DNA of 64,000 bases from Nonomuraea dietziae (GCF_014195505.1 NZ_JACIBV010000001.1:4154001-4218000); one strand, 5' to 3'. Shown: positions 7,969 through 16,536, counted from the first letter of the stretch. Made by a program: numbers and translations. The notes: generated by a model from the sequence alone, not told the origin.

Positions 7969-9120
7969 TCAGGGTTTGTCGGTGCCGACGATCCACATCG
8001 CGAAGAACTGGGCGCCGCCGCCGTAGGCGTGTCCGAGCGCGCGGCGCGCGCCGTCGACCTGGTGCTCCCCCGCCATCCCCCGCACCTGGAGCGCCGCCTC
8101 GGCGAAGCGGATGAGCCCCGACGCGCCGATGGGATTGGAGGACAGCACGCCGCCCGAGGCGTTCCACGGGATGTCCCCGTCGAGGGCGGTGGCGCCCGAC
8201 TCGGTCAGCTTCCAGCCCTCGCCCTCGGCGGCGAATCCGAGGTTCTCCAGCCACATCGGCTCGTACCAGGAGAAGGGCACGTAGATTTCGGCGACGTCGA
8301 GGTCCCTTCGCGGGTCGGCGATGCCGGCCTGGCGGTAGACGTCGGCCGCGCAGTCCTTGCCGCCCTGCGGGTTCACGGTGTCGCGGCCCGCCCTGAAGAT
8401 GGGCTCGGAGCGCATCGCCGTACCGTGGACCCACGCCGGCCTGCCGGTGACCGCCTGCTCCGAGGAGAGCACCACCGCGCACGCGCCGTCGGAGGACGGG
8501 CAGGTCTCCAGGTAGCGGATGGGCTCCCACAGCATCGGCGTGGACTCGACCATCTCGCGGCTGATCCCGGGGATCCGCAGGTGGGCGTAGGGGTTCTTGA
8601 GGGCGTTCTGCCTGTCCTTGACGGCGACGAGCGTGCCGATGTGGTCGGGCGCGCCCGTCCTGCGCATGTACTCCCTGATGTGGGGGGCGAAGTAGCCGCC
8701 CGCGCCCACCACCAGCGAGGCGTTGAACGGCAGGTGGGTCGACAGGGCCCAGGTGGCGTTCGACTCCGACTGCTTCTCGAACGCCACGACGAGGACCCGC
8801 TCGTGCACCCCCGCCTGGATGAGCGAGGCGCCCACCAGCGCGGTGGACCCGCCGACGCTGCCGGCGGTGTGGACGCGCATCATCGGCTTGCCCGCGGCGC
8901 CGAGGGCGTCGGCCAGGTAGGACTCCGGCATCATCACGCCCTCGAACAGGTCGGGGGCCTTGCCGATGACGACCGCGTCGATGTCCTTGAACGTCAGCCC
9001 CGCGTCCTCCAGCGCCCTGAGCGCGGCCTCGCGCACGAGCCCCGCGATGGAGACGTCCATGCGCTTGGTGGTGTAGTGCGTCTGCCCGACGCCGATCACC
9101 GCGCACCGGTTGCCCATCAT
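7969..9120 (-). CDS. ltp3-like: Thiolase-fold lipid-transfer protein, Ltp3-like
   Basis: 383 residues with SCP-x thiolase architecture: MMGNRCAVIGVGQTHYTTKR start, a substrate loop near 90, and a C-terminal ALGHAYGGGAQFFAMWIVG segment. Where active thiolases have the nucleophilic cysteine (C-A-T-G-S-T-A-L type), this protein reads AGSVGGSTAL, so serine sits at the Cys position. This is expected of the Ltp/Sal group that cleaves steroid side-chain CoA esters by retro-aldol chemistry with DUF35 partners. ATG 9120 overlaps the Ltp4-like stop as ATGA. Order DUF35-Ltp4-Ltp3 and sizes match mycobacterial Rv3521-Rv3523 as remembered. Confidence 0.8.
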   Translation of the reverse strand: MMGNRCAVIGVGQTHYTTKRMDVSIAGLVREAALRALEDAGLTFKDIDAVVIGKAPDLFEGVMMPESYLADALGAAGKPMMRVHTAGSVGGSTALVGASLIQAGVHERVLVVAFEKQSESNATWALSTHLPFNASLVVGAGGYFAPHIREYMRRTGAPDHIGTLVAVKDRQNALKNPYAHLRIPGISREMVESTPMLWEPIRYLETCPSSDGACAVVLSSEQAVTGRPAWVHGTAMRSEPIFRAGRDTVNPQGGKDCAADVYRQAGIADPRRDLDVAEIYVPFSWYEPMWLENLGFAAEGEGWKLTESGATALDGDIPWNASGGVLSSNPIGASGLIRFAEAALQVRGMAGEHQVDGARRALGHAYGGGAQFFAMWIVGTDKP

Positions 9121-10133
9121 GCCTCCAGTACGGTGACGAGGTTGTGCTGCAGGCACGGACCACTGGCGGCGTGCCCCACGGTACGGCGGGCGGCTCCGTC
9201 GAGGATGCGTTGAGCGGCCTCGCCGATCCTGATGAGCCCGGTGGCCATGACGGGGTTGGCGGCCAGCGCCCCGCCGCTCGGGTTGATCACCACGTCGTCG
9301 GGGAGCTCCAGCGCCTGGCGCAGGATGAGCTCCTCGTGGCTGAAGGAGGCGTGCAGCTCGGCCACGTCGACGCGAGCCTTGCCGACCCCCGCCGCACGTG
9401 CGGCCTCGGCGGCGGAGGCCGACACGGCCAGCTCCCGCATACCCAGGTAGTGGGGCTCTATGCGATGCGCGATGCCGCTGATGTAGGCGGGGTTGGTGGT
9501 GATGCGCCTGGCCAGGTCGCCCGCCGCGAGCACCACCGCGGCCGCTCCGTCGGTGATCGGCGCGATGTCCCACTCCTTCAGCGGCTCCACCACGGACGCG
9601 CCCTGCTCCAGCGGCAGGTCGAAGGTGTAGGGGTTGTTCCTGCCGTCCTGGCGGCTGCGCATGGCCACGGCGTCGAGCGCCTCCCTCGGCGCGCCGAGCG
9701 CGCCGGCCTGGAGCGCGGCGAAGGAGAGCTGGTCCAGGCCCAGCGGCTCCAGGTAGTAGGGGTCGAGCTGCAGCGTCATGATCGTGCGCAGGTCGCCGAG
9801 CGACGACTTGCCGAACCCGTAGACCAGGGCGGTGTCGACGTCGCCGTGCTGCAGACGCACCCACGCCTCGTAGAGCGCCCACGCCGCGTCCATCTCCACG
9901 TGCGACTCGGAGATCGGCGGCCAGGCGCCCAGCGCGTCGAGGGCGGAGACGAACGAGAACGGCGCGCCTGCCAGGTAGTCGCAGGAGCCCGAGCAGGTGA
10001 AGCCGAAGGTGGAAAGGCCCGACTGCTCCTTGACCGCCCTGATGACGGGCGCGATCAGCTCGGGCTCGGACAGACCTGTGTCGTGCGCGGTGTGCTCGGT
10101 CTGGGCGAAGGCGACGATGGCTACCTCGCGCAT
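9117..10133 (-). CDS. ltp4-like: Thiolase-fold lipid-transfer protein, Ltp4-like
   Basis: 338 residues, a second and divergent SCP-x thiolase-like protein. It begins MREVAIVAFAQTEHT and has GFTCSGSCDYLAG near residue 48, a DLPLEQGASVV middle and ends TVGHAASGPCLQHNLVTVLEA. It should pair with the DUF35 protein encoded just upstream, as Ltp2 pairs with ChsH2 in steroid aldolases. ATG 10133 shares one base with the previous stop; GTG 10136 is an equally coupled alternative. The tight overlaps on both sides suggest fixed stoichiometry. Aldolase versus thiolase activity cannot be settled by reading. Confidence 0.78.
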   Translation of the reverse strand: MREVAIVAFAQTEHTAHDTGLSEPELIAPVIRAVKEQSGLSTFGFTCSGSCDYLAGAPFSFVSALDALGAWPPISESHVEMDAAWALYEAWVRLQHGDVDTALVYGFGKSSLGDLRTIMTLQLDPYYLEPLGLDQLSFAALQAGALGAPREALDAVAMRSRQDGRNNPYTFDLPLEQGASVVEPLKEWDIAPITDGAAAVVLAAGDLARRITTNPAYISGIAHRIEPHYLGMRELAVSASAAEAARAAGVGKARVDVAELHASFSHEELILRQALELPDDVVINPSGGALAANPVMATGLIRIGEAAQRILDGAARRTVGHAASGPCLQHNLVTVLEA

Positions 10134-11029
10134 CACAGCTCCACGTCCGGCTCGCCCGTGGGGGTGAACCATCTGATGTTCGTCATCGAGAGCGTTCTCT
10201 CCTCGGCAGGGACCCACTCGGCGCGCACCCGCATGCCCTGCCGTACCTGGTGCGCGGGCACCCCGCCCACCAGGGCGATCAGCGGGATGTCGGCTCCGTC
10301 GAGCAGGATGTAGGCGGAGACGAAGGGCACCTCGGGGGCGCGGGGATCGGGCAGGTTGTTGATCGCGAAGGTGGTGACGGTGCCGGTGTCGGGCAGCGTG
10401 ACCTCCCCTGCGATCGGGTTGCCGCACTCGGGACACGTCAGGCGGTAGGGGACGTAGACCTTCTCGCAGGTGGCGCAGCGGCAGCCGATGAGGACCCCGT
10501 CGCGCACGCCCTCGAGGAAGCGGGTCAGCGAGGGGCTGGCCGTCAGCCTGTACCGGGTGCTGACCGGCGAGACGATCTTCGTCACCTCGGGGGCGAAGTG
10601 CGAGATGTCGGTGATGTGGCCGCGGCGCTCGGCCCTCCACACGGGACGGACCCTGGTGCCCGGCGGCAGGGCCTTGGGGCTGCCCGCGTCGACGGCGTGG
10701 ACCAGGGCGGTGTCGGCGCCGTCGAGCCTGATCAGCGCCCAGGCGAAGGGGCGGTCGAGGGGGTGGTTCTCGCGTGGCTCGTGGACCCAGGCCGACGCGG
10801 TGACCGTACCCGCCGGCCCCACCTCGACCCACTCGTCGGTCACGGGCTCGCCCGTCGCCGGGTCGTACTCCAGCGGCGGCACCAGCGTCCTTCCCTCGGC
10901 GGTGCGCACGCCCATGAGCCGCCCGTCGCGCAGCTCGGTCAGGAAGCGGCCGATGACAGGCCCTGTCGTCCTGGTGTAGCCGCCGGGGAACTCCAGCACA
11001 TGATCTGCGGTCAGCGGGTCAGATGGCAC
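10133..11029 (-). CDS. Double DUF35 OB-fold protein with rubredoxin-like zinc ribbon
   Basis: 298 residues. Two tandem OB-fold DUF35 units are visible (about 20-145 and 160-295). Only the second keeps the zinc ribbon, with CRCATCEKVYVPYRLTCPECG near 183-203 giving CxxC...CxxC. DUF35 proteins are partners of SCP-x thiolases and steroid aldolases (ChsH2-Ltp2 is the model) and bind acyl-CoA. Its length is close to mycobacterial Rv3521 as I recall it. The start at 11029 overlaps the FadD4-like stop by 11 bases, and the end overlaps ltp4, so it is translated as part of one operon. Confidence 0.82.
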   Translation of the reverse strand: MPSDPLTADHVLEFPGGYTRTTGPVIGRFLTELRDGRLMGVRTAEGRTLVPPLEYDPATGEPVTDEWVEVGPAGTVTASAWVHEPRENHPLDRPFAWALIRLDGADTALVHAVDAGSPKALPPGTRVRPVWRAERRGHITDISHFAPEVTKIVSPVSTRYRLTASPSLTRFLEGVRDGVLIGCRCATCEKVYVPYRLTCPECGNPIAGEVTLPDTGTVTTFAINNLPDPRAPEVPFVSAYILLDGADIPLIALVGGVPAHQVRQGMRVRAEWVPAEERTLSMTNIRWFTPTGEPDVEL

Positions 11030-12548
11030 GGTCGCGGCCCTCCCAGTACGGCGCGCGCAGCTTGCGTTTGAGCAGCTTGCCGTTCGGCTCCCGCGGCATC
11101 TCCTCGATGAAGTCGATCGACTTCGGCCATTTCATCCTGGCCAGCCGTCCCTCCAGCGAGGTAAGGATCTCCGCGGCCAGCTCGGGGCCGGGGGTCGCGC
11201 CCTGCGCGGGCTCGACCACGGCCTTGATCTGCTCGCCCCACTCCTCGTCGGGGATGCCGAACACGGCCACGTCCGCCACCTTGGGGTGGATCATGATCTC
11301 GTTCTCGATCTCGGCGGGATAGATGTTCGTCCCGCCGGAGATGATCAGGTCGGCCTTGCGGTCGCACAGGAAGAGGAAGCCGTCCTCGTCGAGGTAGCCG
11401 ATGTCGCCGACGGTGAAGTGGTCCTTGAGACGGCCCGCCGCGGTCTTGGCGGGATCTCCCTTGTACTCGAAGGCGACGCCCATCATCTTCATGTAGATCG
11501 TGCCCGGGGTGCCGGTCGGCACGGGTTCGCCGTCGTCGTCCACGATCAGCAGCTCGCTGATCGGCCAGGCGGTGCCGACCGTGCCGGGGTGCTTCTTCCA
11601 GCCGTCGGGCGTGGCGATGGTGCCGCCGCCCTCGGTGGCCGCGTAGTACTCGTAGATGCAGTCGCCCCACCACTCGAACATCGCCCATTTCACCGGTACG
11701 GGACAGGGCGCGGCGGCGTGGATCATCCACCGGAGCGACGACAGGTCGTACTTCGAGCGGGTCTCCTCCGGCAGGGACAGCAGGCGTTTGAAATGCGTCG
11801 GCACGAGGTGCGAGTTGGTGATGCGATAACGCTCACACAGGCGCAGCGTCTCCTCGGCGTCCCACTTGTCCATGTAGACGAGCGTGTGTCCCATGTGCAG
11901 CGCGGTGCCGCCGAACTGGGTCACCGCGGTGTGGTAGTTCGGCGAGGTGACCAGGTGGGCGTTGGGCCTGCCGGGCGTGATGCCGAACAGGGACAGCAGG
12001 AAGGTCATCAGCTCGGCGCCGTCGTCGGGATCGAGGCCCGACAGCTTGCGCCTGACGCCCTTCGGCTTGCCGGTGGTGCCGGAGGTGTAGTGCATGGTGG
12101 CGCCCGCCGTACGATCCTGCGGGGCGGTGGAGGGGCGGCCCTCGGTCAGCTCCTCCACCGGGCGGAAGCCCGGGAGGTCACCGAAGGAGAAGGACCCGCC
12201 TTCGACCAGCGGCTCGGCGTCGGAGAAGCGGGAGTGCGCGAAGAAGGCCTTCGCCTCGCTGTCGGCCACGATGTAGGCGATCTCGGGCGCGGCCAGGTGC
12301 CAGTTGATCGGCGTGTAGTACCAGCCCGCCTGCAGGGCCGCGAGGTAGAGGACCAGGCCGTCCACACCGTTGGGCACCAGGCCGCAGATGCCGTCGCCCG
12401 GCCGCAGGCCGAGCTCGCGCAGACCGTGGACGAGCTGGTTGGCCCTGGCGAGCAGATCGCCCGCGCGGTGTTCTGTGCCGTCGGGGTCGACCGCGGCGAT
12501 CCACTCGGGATCGGCCTGCGCCAGCCTCCAGAAACCGAGCGTGCCCAT
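11019..12548 (-). CDS. AMP-binding acyl-CoA synthetase, FadD4-like
   Basis: 509 residues. ANL motifs: MHYTSGTTGKPKGVRR (about 155-170), YEYYAATEGGG near 312, VGDIGYLDEDGFLFLCDRKADLIISGG near 395-420 and the C-terminal NGKLLKRKLR with the catalytic lysine. It activates a carboxylic acid to its CoA thioester; the PNYHTAVTQFGG and HAAAPCP segments resemble the FadD4-type actinobacterial group, whose substrate is not certain. GAGGAG six bases before ATG 12548 supports the start. It is the promoter-proximal gene of the operon ending at 6368, directly behind two operator-like sites. A paralogue lies at 22140-23555. Confidence 0.83.
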   Translation of the reverse strand: MGTLGFWRLAQADPEWIAAVDPDGTEHRAGDLLARANQLVHGLRELGLRPGDGICGLVPNGVDGLVLYLAALQAGWYYTPINWHLAAPEIAYIVADSEAKAFFAHSRFSDAEPLVEGGSFSFGDLPGFRPVEELTEGRPSTAPQDRTAGATMHYTSGTTGKPKGVRRKLSGLDPDDGAELMTFLLSLFGITPGRPNAHLVTSPNYHTAVTQFGGTALHMGHTLVYMDKWDAEETLRLCERYRITNSHLVPTHFKRLLSLPEETRSKYDLSSLRWMIHAAAPCPVPVKWAMFEWWGDCIYEYYAATEGGGTIATPDGWKKHPGTVGTAWPISELLIVDDDGEPVPTGTPGTIYMKMMGVAFEYKGDPAKTAAGRLKDHFTVGDIGYLDEDGFLFLCDRKADLIISGGTNIYPAEIENEIMIHPKVADVAVFGIPDEEWGEQIKAVVEPAQGATPGPELAAEILTSLEGRLARMKWPKSIDFIEEMPREPNGKLLKRKLRAPYWEGRDRAI

Positions 12549-12567
12549 GGGGACTCCTCGCAGCAGG

Positions 12568-12591
12568 CAAACGAGAACCTGTTCTCGTTTG
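12568..12591. promoter_or_regulatory. KstR-like operator, 11-bp arms with 2-bp spacer
   Basis: Arms CAAACGAGAAC and GTTCTCGTTTG are exact inverted copies separated by CT, 20 bases before the FadD4-like start. The core AGAAC-CT-GTTCT has the AACnnGTT heart of the mycobacterial KstR motif (TnnAACnnGTTnnA), though the outer T and A are replaced by G and C. A TetR-family repressor of lipid or sterol genes is the likely reader. Confidence 0.65.
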
Positions 12592-12622
12592 TAGCGGCAG
12601 ACTAACCCGGCCAGGTCTCCCT

Positions 12623-12636
12623 AGCAAGCGCTTGAT
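12623..12636. promoter_or_regulatory. KstR2-like operator
   Basis: AGCAAGCGCTTGAT fits AnCAAGnnCTTGnT, the remembered KstR2 consensus, at every fixed position and contains the 10-bp palindrome CAAGCGCTTG (12625-12634). It lies about 75 bases before the FadD4-like start and about 190 bases before the opposite surface-protein gene. LacI-type regulators also use AAGCGCTT cores, so identity of the protein is uncertain. Confidence 0.5.
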
Positions 12637-12757
12637 TTAAGTCACATAGGTCACCACTTTGAGGCATTTGATCTCTTTGGTATGGAATTGGCAAAGTCTG
12701 AGCTTTGTGTCTGCTTTGTGGTTCTTTGACCATTTGGGTACGAGATGATGTTCGACG

Positions 12758-12809
12758 CGAGACGGCGTGTTTCCCGAGCCGGGCATCTCCTGGACCCCGC
12801 GCCGTCTCG
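12758..12809 (+). promoter_or_regulatory. Long hairpin in the 5' leader of the surface-protein gene
   Basis: CGAGACGGCG (12758-12767) and CGCCGTCTCG (12800-12809) are exact inverted copies enclosing 32 bases, ending 14 bases before ATG 12824 and just ahead of GGGAG at 12816-12820. The gap 12602-12757 before it is AT-richer than its surroundings, which fits a promoter. It does not match any riboswitch I can recognise; it could be a translation-control or stability element. Confidence 0.45.
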
Positions 12810-12823
12810 GTGATTGGGAGATC

Positions 12824-14695
12824 ATGCGCTTCAACACGTCCCTCGCGGTGGCAGGCGCCCTCAGCCTCGCCGTACTCACCGCAGGCCCCGTGCTCGCGGA
12901 GCCCGTCGCGGAGAGCGGCGCGGCCCCGACCGCGGTGGCCACCACCCCGGCCCCCGCCGCCACCAAGGCGCCCGAGCCCACCAAGGATCCGGCGGCCAAG
13001 GCCCCTGAGACCAAGGCACCCGAGACCAAGGCGCCCGAGGCCAAGCAGACGCAGGCTCCGGCGGCGAAGAAGAGCGCCCAGCCGGTCAAGAAGGTCACGA
13101 AGGCCGCCAAGGAGCAGGCGGCCGAGCCCGCGATCACCGGCGTGACCCTCTCGTCCGCGACGGTGACCGCCGGCCAGGCCTACGAGGTCACCGTCACCAC
13201 CAGCGCGGTGGCCGACGGCAAACGCGTCCATGTCCAGGGCTTCGGTGACCCCAAGGTCGCCCTGACCAAGGACGGCAAGGCCGTCGTCCCGCTCGTCGCC
13301 CCCAGCGACGCCACGCCCGGCGCGAAGACGCTGAAGGTCAGCGTCGAGGGTGTCGCCACGCACTCCAGCGCGACCGTCACCGTGGTCGAGGCCGCCAAGC
13401 CCGCGATCGTCGACGCCGTCGTCAGCCCCGGCCTCGTCGCCCCCGGCGGGAACTACACCGTCGCGGTCTCCACCAAGGACGTCGCCGACGGCAAGCGCGT
13501 CCACGTCCAAGGCCTCGGCGACCCCAAGGTCGCCTACGTCAAGGACGGCAAGGCGACGGTCGCCCTCACCGCCCCCGCCGACGCCGCCCCCGGCGTCTCG
13601 ACGCTGACCATCAGCGTCGAGGGCGTGGAGACGCAGCTCAAGCGGACCATCGAGGTCGGGCAGACGATCCCCTCCACGGCCTCCGTCACCGTGACCCCTG
13701 GCACGGTCCACGCGGGCGACAAGGTCGGTGTGCGGGTCCGCAGCAGCGAGCCGCGCGCCACCGACGCCCGCGTCACCTCGCCGGCCTTCTCCGGCAAGCA
13801 CGCCTTCACCCTCGCCAAGGGCCAGGGCGAGATCACCGCCGCCACCTCGAACGACCTCAAGCCGGGCCAGTACCCGGTCACGGTCGAGATCATCCTGGGC
13901 GAGCGCGTCATCGCCACGGCGCAGACCACGCTCACCGTCGCGGCCAAGCCCGTCACCCCCACGCCGATCGTGAGCGTGGACCTGCAGCTCACCCCCGGCA
14001 AGGTGCGCGTCGGCGGCTCCTACCTCGCCGGCGTCCACACCGACAACGTCAAGCCGGGCACCCCGGTCGTCATCACCACCCCCGACGGCAAGAAGCACAC
14101 CGTCGAGGTGGACGACTTCGGTGACGCCGTCACCCGCCTCCACGTGCCCAAGGACGCCAAGCCCGGCGCCTACGAGGTCGTCGCCACGCTGCCGGGCGGA
14201 CAGTCCAGCACCGCGTCGCTGACCGTCACCCAGGACGTCGTGCCCGGCGCCGACCTCTACCTGAAGCTCAGCCCCGGCACGGTGTACGCCGGCGGCGACT
14301 TCACCGCGTTCGTCGCCAGCGACAGCGCCAAGCCCGGCACCGAGGTCGTCATCGCCGACCCCGGCGGCAAGGCCGTCACCACCAAGATCAACGCGCACGG
14401 CGTCGCGGCCGTCCGCTTCCACGTGTCCTCCGGCACCAAGGCGGGCGCGTACGTCTTCAGCGCCGACATGGAGCGCGCCAAGAAGGTGTACGCCACGCTG
14501 ACCGTCAAGAAGCGCGTGGTCGCCCAGGCCGACGGCCTCACGCCGCGCGGTGGCGCCGAGACCGGCGGCGGCCGCGTCGCCGCCCAGGTCGGCGGGGGTA
14601 CCGGCGGCTTCGGCGGCGTCGCCGTCGGCGGGCTGCTGATGGCCGCGGGCGCGGGGGCCGCCTTCCTCGGCCGTCGCAGGCGCGACCAGGTCTGA
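12824..14695 (+). CDS. Secreted Ig-like repeat surface protein with C-terminal membrane anchor
   Basis: 623 residues. A Sec signal peptide (about 1-27, ending VLAEP) is followed by an Ala/Pro/Lys-rich spacer (30-100), then five tandem Ig-like units of about 85-95 residues. Units 1 and 2 are near copies (VADGKRVHVQG, DPKVA.TKDGKA); units 4 and 5 share KPGT.VVI and GA.V. The end is a Gly-rich linker, one hydrophobic helix and RRRRDQV, the form of a sorting signal, but no LPxTG or LAxTG is visible. A class F sortase gene follows directly, so it may be that sortase's substrate through a non-standard motif, or simply membrane-anchored. Start chosen at ATG 12824 for the signal peptide and GGGAG site. 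Confidence 0.78.
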   Translation: MRFNTSLAVAGALSLAVLTAGPVLAEPVAESGAAPTAVATTPAPAATKAPEPTKDPAAKAPETKAPETKAPEAKQTQAPAAKKSAQPVKKVTKAAKEQAAEPAITGVTLSSATVTAGQAYEVTVTTSAVADGKRVHVQGFGDPKVALTKDGKAVVPLVAPSDATPGAKTLKVSVEGVATHSSATVTVVEAAKPAIVDAVVSPGLVAPGGNYTVAVSTKDVADGKRVHVQGLGDPKVAYVKDGKATVALTAPADAAPGVSTLTISVEGVETQLKRTIEVGQTIPSTASVTVTPGTVHAGDKVGVRVRSSEPRATDARVTSPAFSGKHAFTLAKGQGEITAATSNDLKPGQYPVTVEIILGERVIATAQTTLTVAAKPVTPTPIVSVDLQLTPGKVRVGGSYLAGVHTDNVKPGTPVVITTPDGKKHTVEVDDFGDAVTRLHVPKDAKPGAYEVVATLPGGQSSTASLTVTQDVVPGADLYLKLSPGTVYAGGDFTAFVASDSAKPGTEVVIADPGGKAVTTKINAHGVAAVRFHVSSGTKAGAYVFSADMERAKKVYATLTVKKRVVAQADGLTPRGGAETGGGRVAAQVGGGTGGFGGVAVGGLLMAAGAGAAFLGRRRRDQV

Positions 14696-14707
14696 TCCAC
14701 CTTCCGA

Positions 14708-14735
14708 AGGGGCACGGCCCGTGGGCCGTGCCCCT
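14708..14735. terminator. Perfect 13-bp hairpin between surface protein and sortase genes
   Basis: AGGGGCACGGCCC and GGGCCGTGCCCCT are exact inverted copies around GT. There is no T-run, as is common for hairpins in high-GC actinobacteria. It may end or attenuate transcription of the surface-protein gene before the sortase gene. Confidence 0.65.
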
Positions 14736-14756
14736 CGTCGGACGTTAGGGGGCAAC

Positions 14757-15410
14757 GTGAGCACCAGAAACACCCTGGCCATGGGCGCGGCGGCGATCCT
14801 GCTGTTCAGCGGCGGCCTGGCCGTCGCGGGGGCGCTGCGCGGCGAGCCCGCGCCCGCGCACGCGCGGACGGCCGACACGCAGGCCGGCACCGGCATCACG
14901 GGGGGCGAGTTCGCGCCCGAGCGGCCCGTCTTCTCCCAGGCCGCCGTCGCGCTGCCGAAGTCGGAGCCGGTCGCCCTGTCGATCCCGAAGATCGGCCTCA
15001 AGGAGGCGCCGATCGAGCCCGTCGGGCTCAACGCCGACCAGACCGTCGAGGTGCCGCCACTGAGCGAGCCCGGCCTCGTCGGCTGGTACGAGCACCGTCC
15101 CACGCCTGGAGAGAAGGGCCCCTCGGTGCTGCTGGGCCACGTCGACGGGTACGGCAAGCCCGCGGTCTTCCACAAGGCCCACACGCTGAGGCCCGGCGAC
15201 ACGCTCTCGGTCAGACGGAAGGACGGCTCGGTCGCCACGTTCACGGTCGACGCGCTGGAGCAGGCCGACAAGGACGCCTTCCCGACGGAGAAGGTCTACG
15301 GCCCGACAGACTCGGCCGAACTGCGCCTGGTGACCTGCGGCGGCGCCTTCGACGCCGCGACGGGCCACTACGAGGACAACATCATCGTCTACGCCCATCT
15401 GACCGGCTGA
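14757..15410 (+). CDS. Class F sortase
   Basis: 217 residues: an N-terminal membrane/signal helix (about 5-28), a spacer, then the sortase domain from about 75. The catalytic histidine is in VLLGHVDGYG (about 122-131) and the catalytic cysteine in LRLVTCGGAFD (near 195), with a conserved DNIIVYA end containing no extra subdomain, all typical of actinobacterial class F sortases. It is a transpeptidase acting outside the membrane on a C-terminal sorting motif. It follows the Ig-repeat protein, its probable client. GTG 14757 is preceded by AGGGGG; the frame continues upstream only into the terminator hairpin. Confidence 0.88.
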   Translation: MSTRNTLAMGAAAILLFSGGLAVAGALRGEPAPAHARTADTQAGTGITGGEFAPERPVFSQAAVALPKSEPVALSIPKIGLKEAPIEPVGLNADQTVEVPPLSEPGLVGWYEHRPTPGEKGPSVLLGHVDGYGKPAVFHKAHTLRPGDTLSVRRKDGSVATFTVDALEQADKDAFPTEKVYGPTDSAELRLVTCGGAFDAATGHYEDNIIVYAHLTG

Positions 15411-15586
15411 CCCCTCCACGCCGCCGAGCCCCACCCGGAGCACGGCTGCGCGCCAGACACCCTTCGCGGCAGCGCGGTGCGGTCCGGCGGGGGGCGCCGC
15501 CCGATGGGAATCCGGCGGGGCGTCACCGCCCGCGGTGTCAGGGGAGGCACTTCCCCCATGGCCCCTCCTCCTGAGAAGATCTCGCT

Positions 15587-15600
15587 AACAAGCGCTTGGT
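15587..15600. promoter_or_regulatory. KstR2-like operator before the enoyl-CoA hydratase gene
   Basis: AACAAGCGCTTGGT fits AnCAAGnnCTTGnT at all fixed positions and repeats the same 10-bp palindrome CAAGCGCTTG found at 12625. It ends 18 bases before ATG 15619. The rest of the 15411-15618 gap shows nothing else I can support. Confidence 0.55.
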
Positions 15601-15618
15601 TCTTCACGCGGAGGCCTC

Positions 15619-16428
15619 ATGGACGTCCTGCCGATCAGCACCCCCCACTGCCGCGTCGAGCGTGACGGCCACGTCGTGATCGTCACCATGGACCGGCAGG
15701 AGGCCAGGAACGCCCTCTCCTCCGACATGCTCGTCGGCCTGGCCTCCGCATGGGCCTACGTCTCCGAGCAGCCCGAGGTCCGCGTGGCCATCCTGACCGG
15801 CGCGGGAGGCACCTTCTGCGCGGGCGCCGATCTGAAGGCCATGGGCACGCCCTCCACCGACCCCGAGGTCCAGGCCAGGGCGGCCGCCATCGCCAACTTC
15901 CACTGGAAGGGCCTGCTGCGCGAGGACCTGCCCACCAAGCCGATCATCTGCGCCGTCGAGGGCTACGCGGTGGCAGGCGGCACCGAGTTGCTCGTCGGCA
16001 CCGACCTGCGCGTGGTGGGCGAGTCGGCCACCCTCGGGCTGTTCGAGGCCAAGCGGGCGCTGTTCCCCATGGGCGGCAGCGCGATCAGGCTCCCCCGGCA
16101 GATCCCCTACTGCCATGCCATGGATCTGCTCCTCACGGGGCGGTCGGTCACCGCTGCGGAGGCGCTGGCGATGGGGCTGGTGAACAGGGTCGTCCCCGAC
16201 GGGCAGGCGCTGGCGGTGGCGCGCGAGCTCGCCGACGACGTCGCGGCCTCGGGGCCGCTGGCCGTACAGGCGATCCTGCGCACCTACCGCGACACCCTCG
16301 GACTGGCCGAGCCGGAGGCGCTCAAGGTCTCCGACGAGTACGGCTGGCCGGTGATCGGCTCCGAGGACGCCAAGGAGGGGGCGAGGGCCTTCAAGGAGAA
16401 GCGCCCCGCCCACTACCAGGGCCGCTGA
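15619..16428 (+). CDS. echA19-like: Enoyl-CoA hydratase/isomerase, EchA19-like
   Basis: 269 residues with the crotonase fold. The CoA-binding and oxyanion-hole segments are ILTGAGGTFCAGADLKAM (about 56-73) and AVEGYAVAGGTELLVGTDLRV (about 112-132), then FEAKRALFPMGGSAIRLPRQIPY. From memory this last stretch is nearly the same as in mycobacterial EchA19, a steroid side-chain enoyl-CoA hydratase. One of the usual catalytic glutamates falls in GGTELL; the second position (LFEAKRALFP) also has Glu. GGAGG lies before ATG 15619. It is monocistronic and follows a KstR2-like site, so it likely belongs to the same regulon as the 12548-6368 operon. Confidence 0.83.
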   Translation: MDVLPISTPHCRVERDGHVVIVTMDRQEARNALSSDMLVGLASAWAYVSEQPEVRVAILTGAGGTFCAGADLKAMGTPSTDPEVQARAAAIANFHWKGLLREDLPTKPIICAVEGYAVAGGTELLVGTDLRVVGESATLGLFEAKRALFPMGGSAIRLPRQIPYCHAMDLLLTGRSVTAAEALAMGLVNRVVPDGQALAVARELADDVAASGPLAVQAILRTYRDTLGLAEPEALKVSDEYGWPVIGSEDAKEGARAFKEKRPAHYQGR

Positions 16429-16536
16429 TGGCGTAGCCCTGCCGTGCGTTCGACTACGCGGACAGGAGAAGAGAGGCCGACGAGTTCATCGGGACCGGGA
16501 ACGCGTGCGGATACCGATCCACGAAAACCAGAAGCG

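Noticed and set aside
12758..12809. Leader hairpin as a c-di-AMP (ydaO) riboswitch
   Set aside because: Context (cell-surface gene) is suitable, but the conserved ydaO core sequences are not visible.
12602..15271. A long minus-strand frame opposite the surface protein and sortase
   Set aside because: Antisense shadow; the plus-strand signal peptide, Ig repeats and catalytic residues explain the region.
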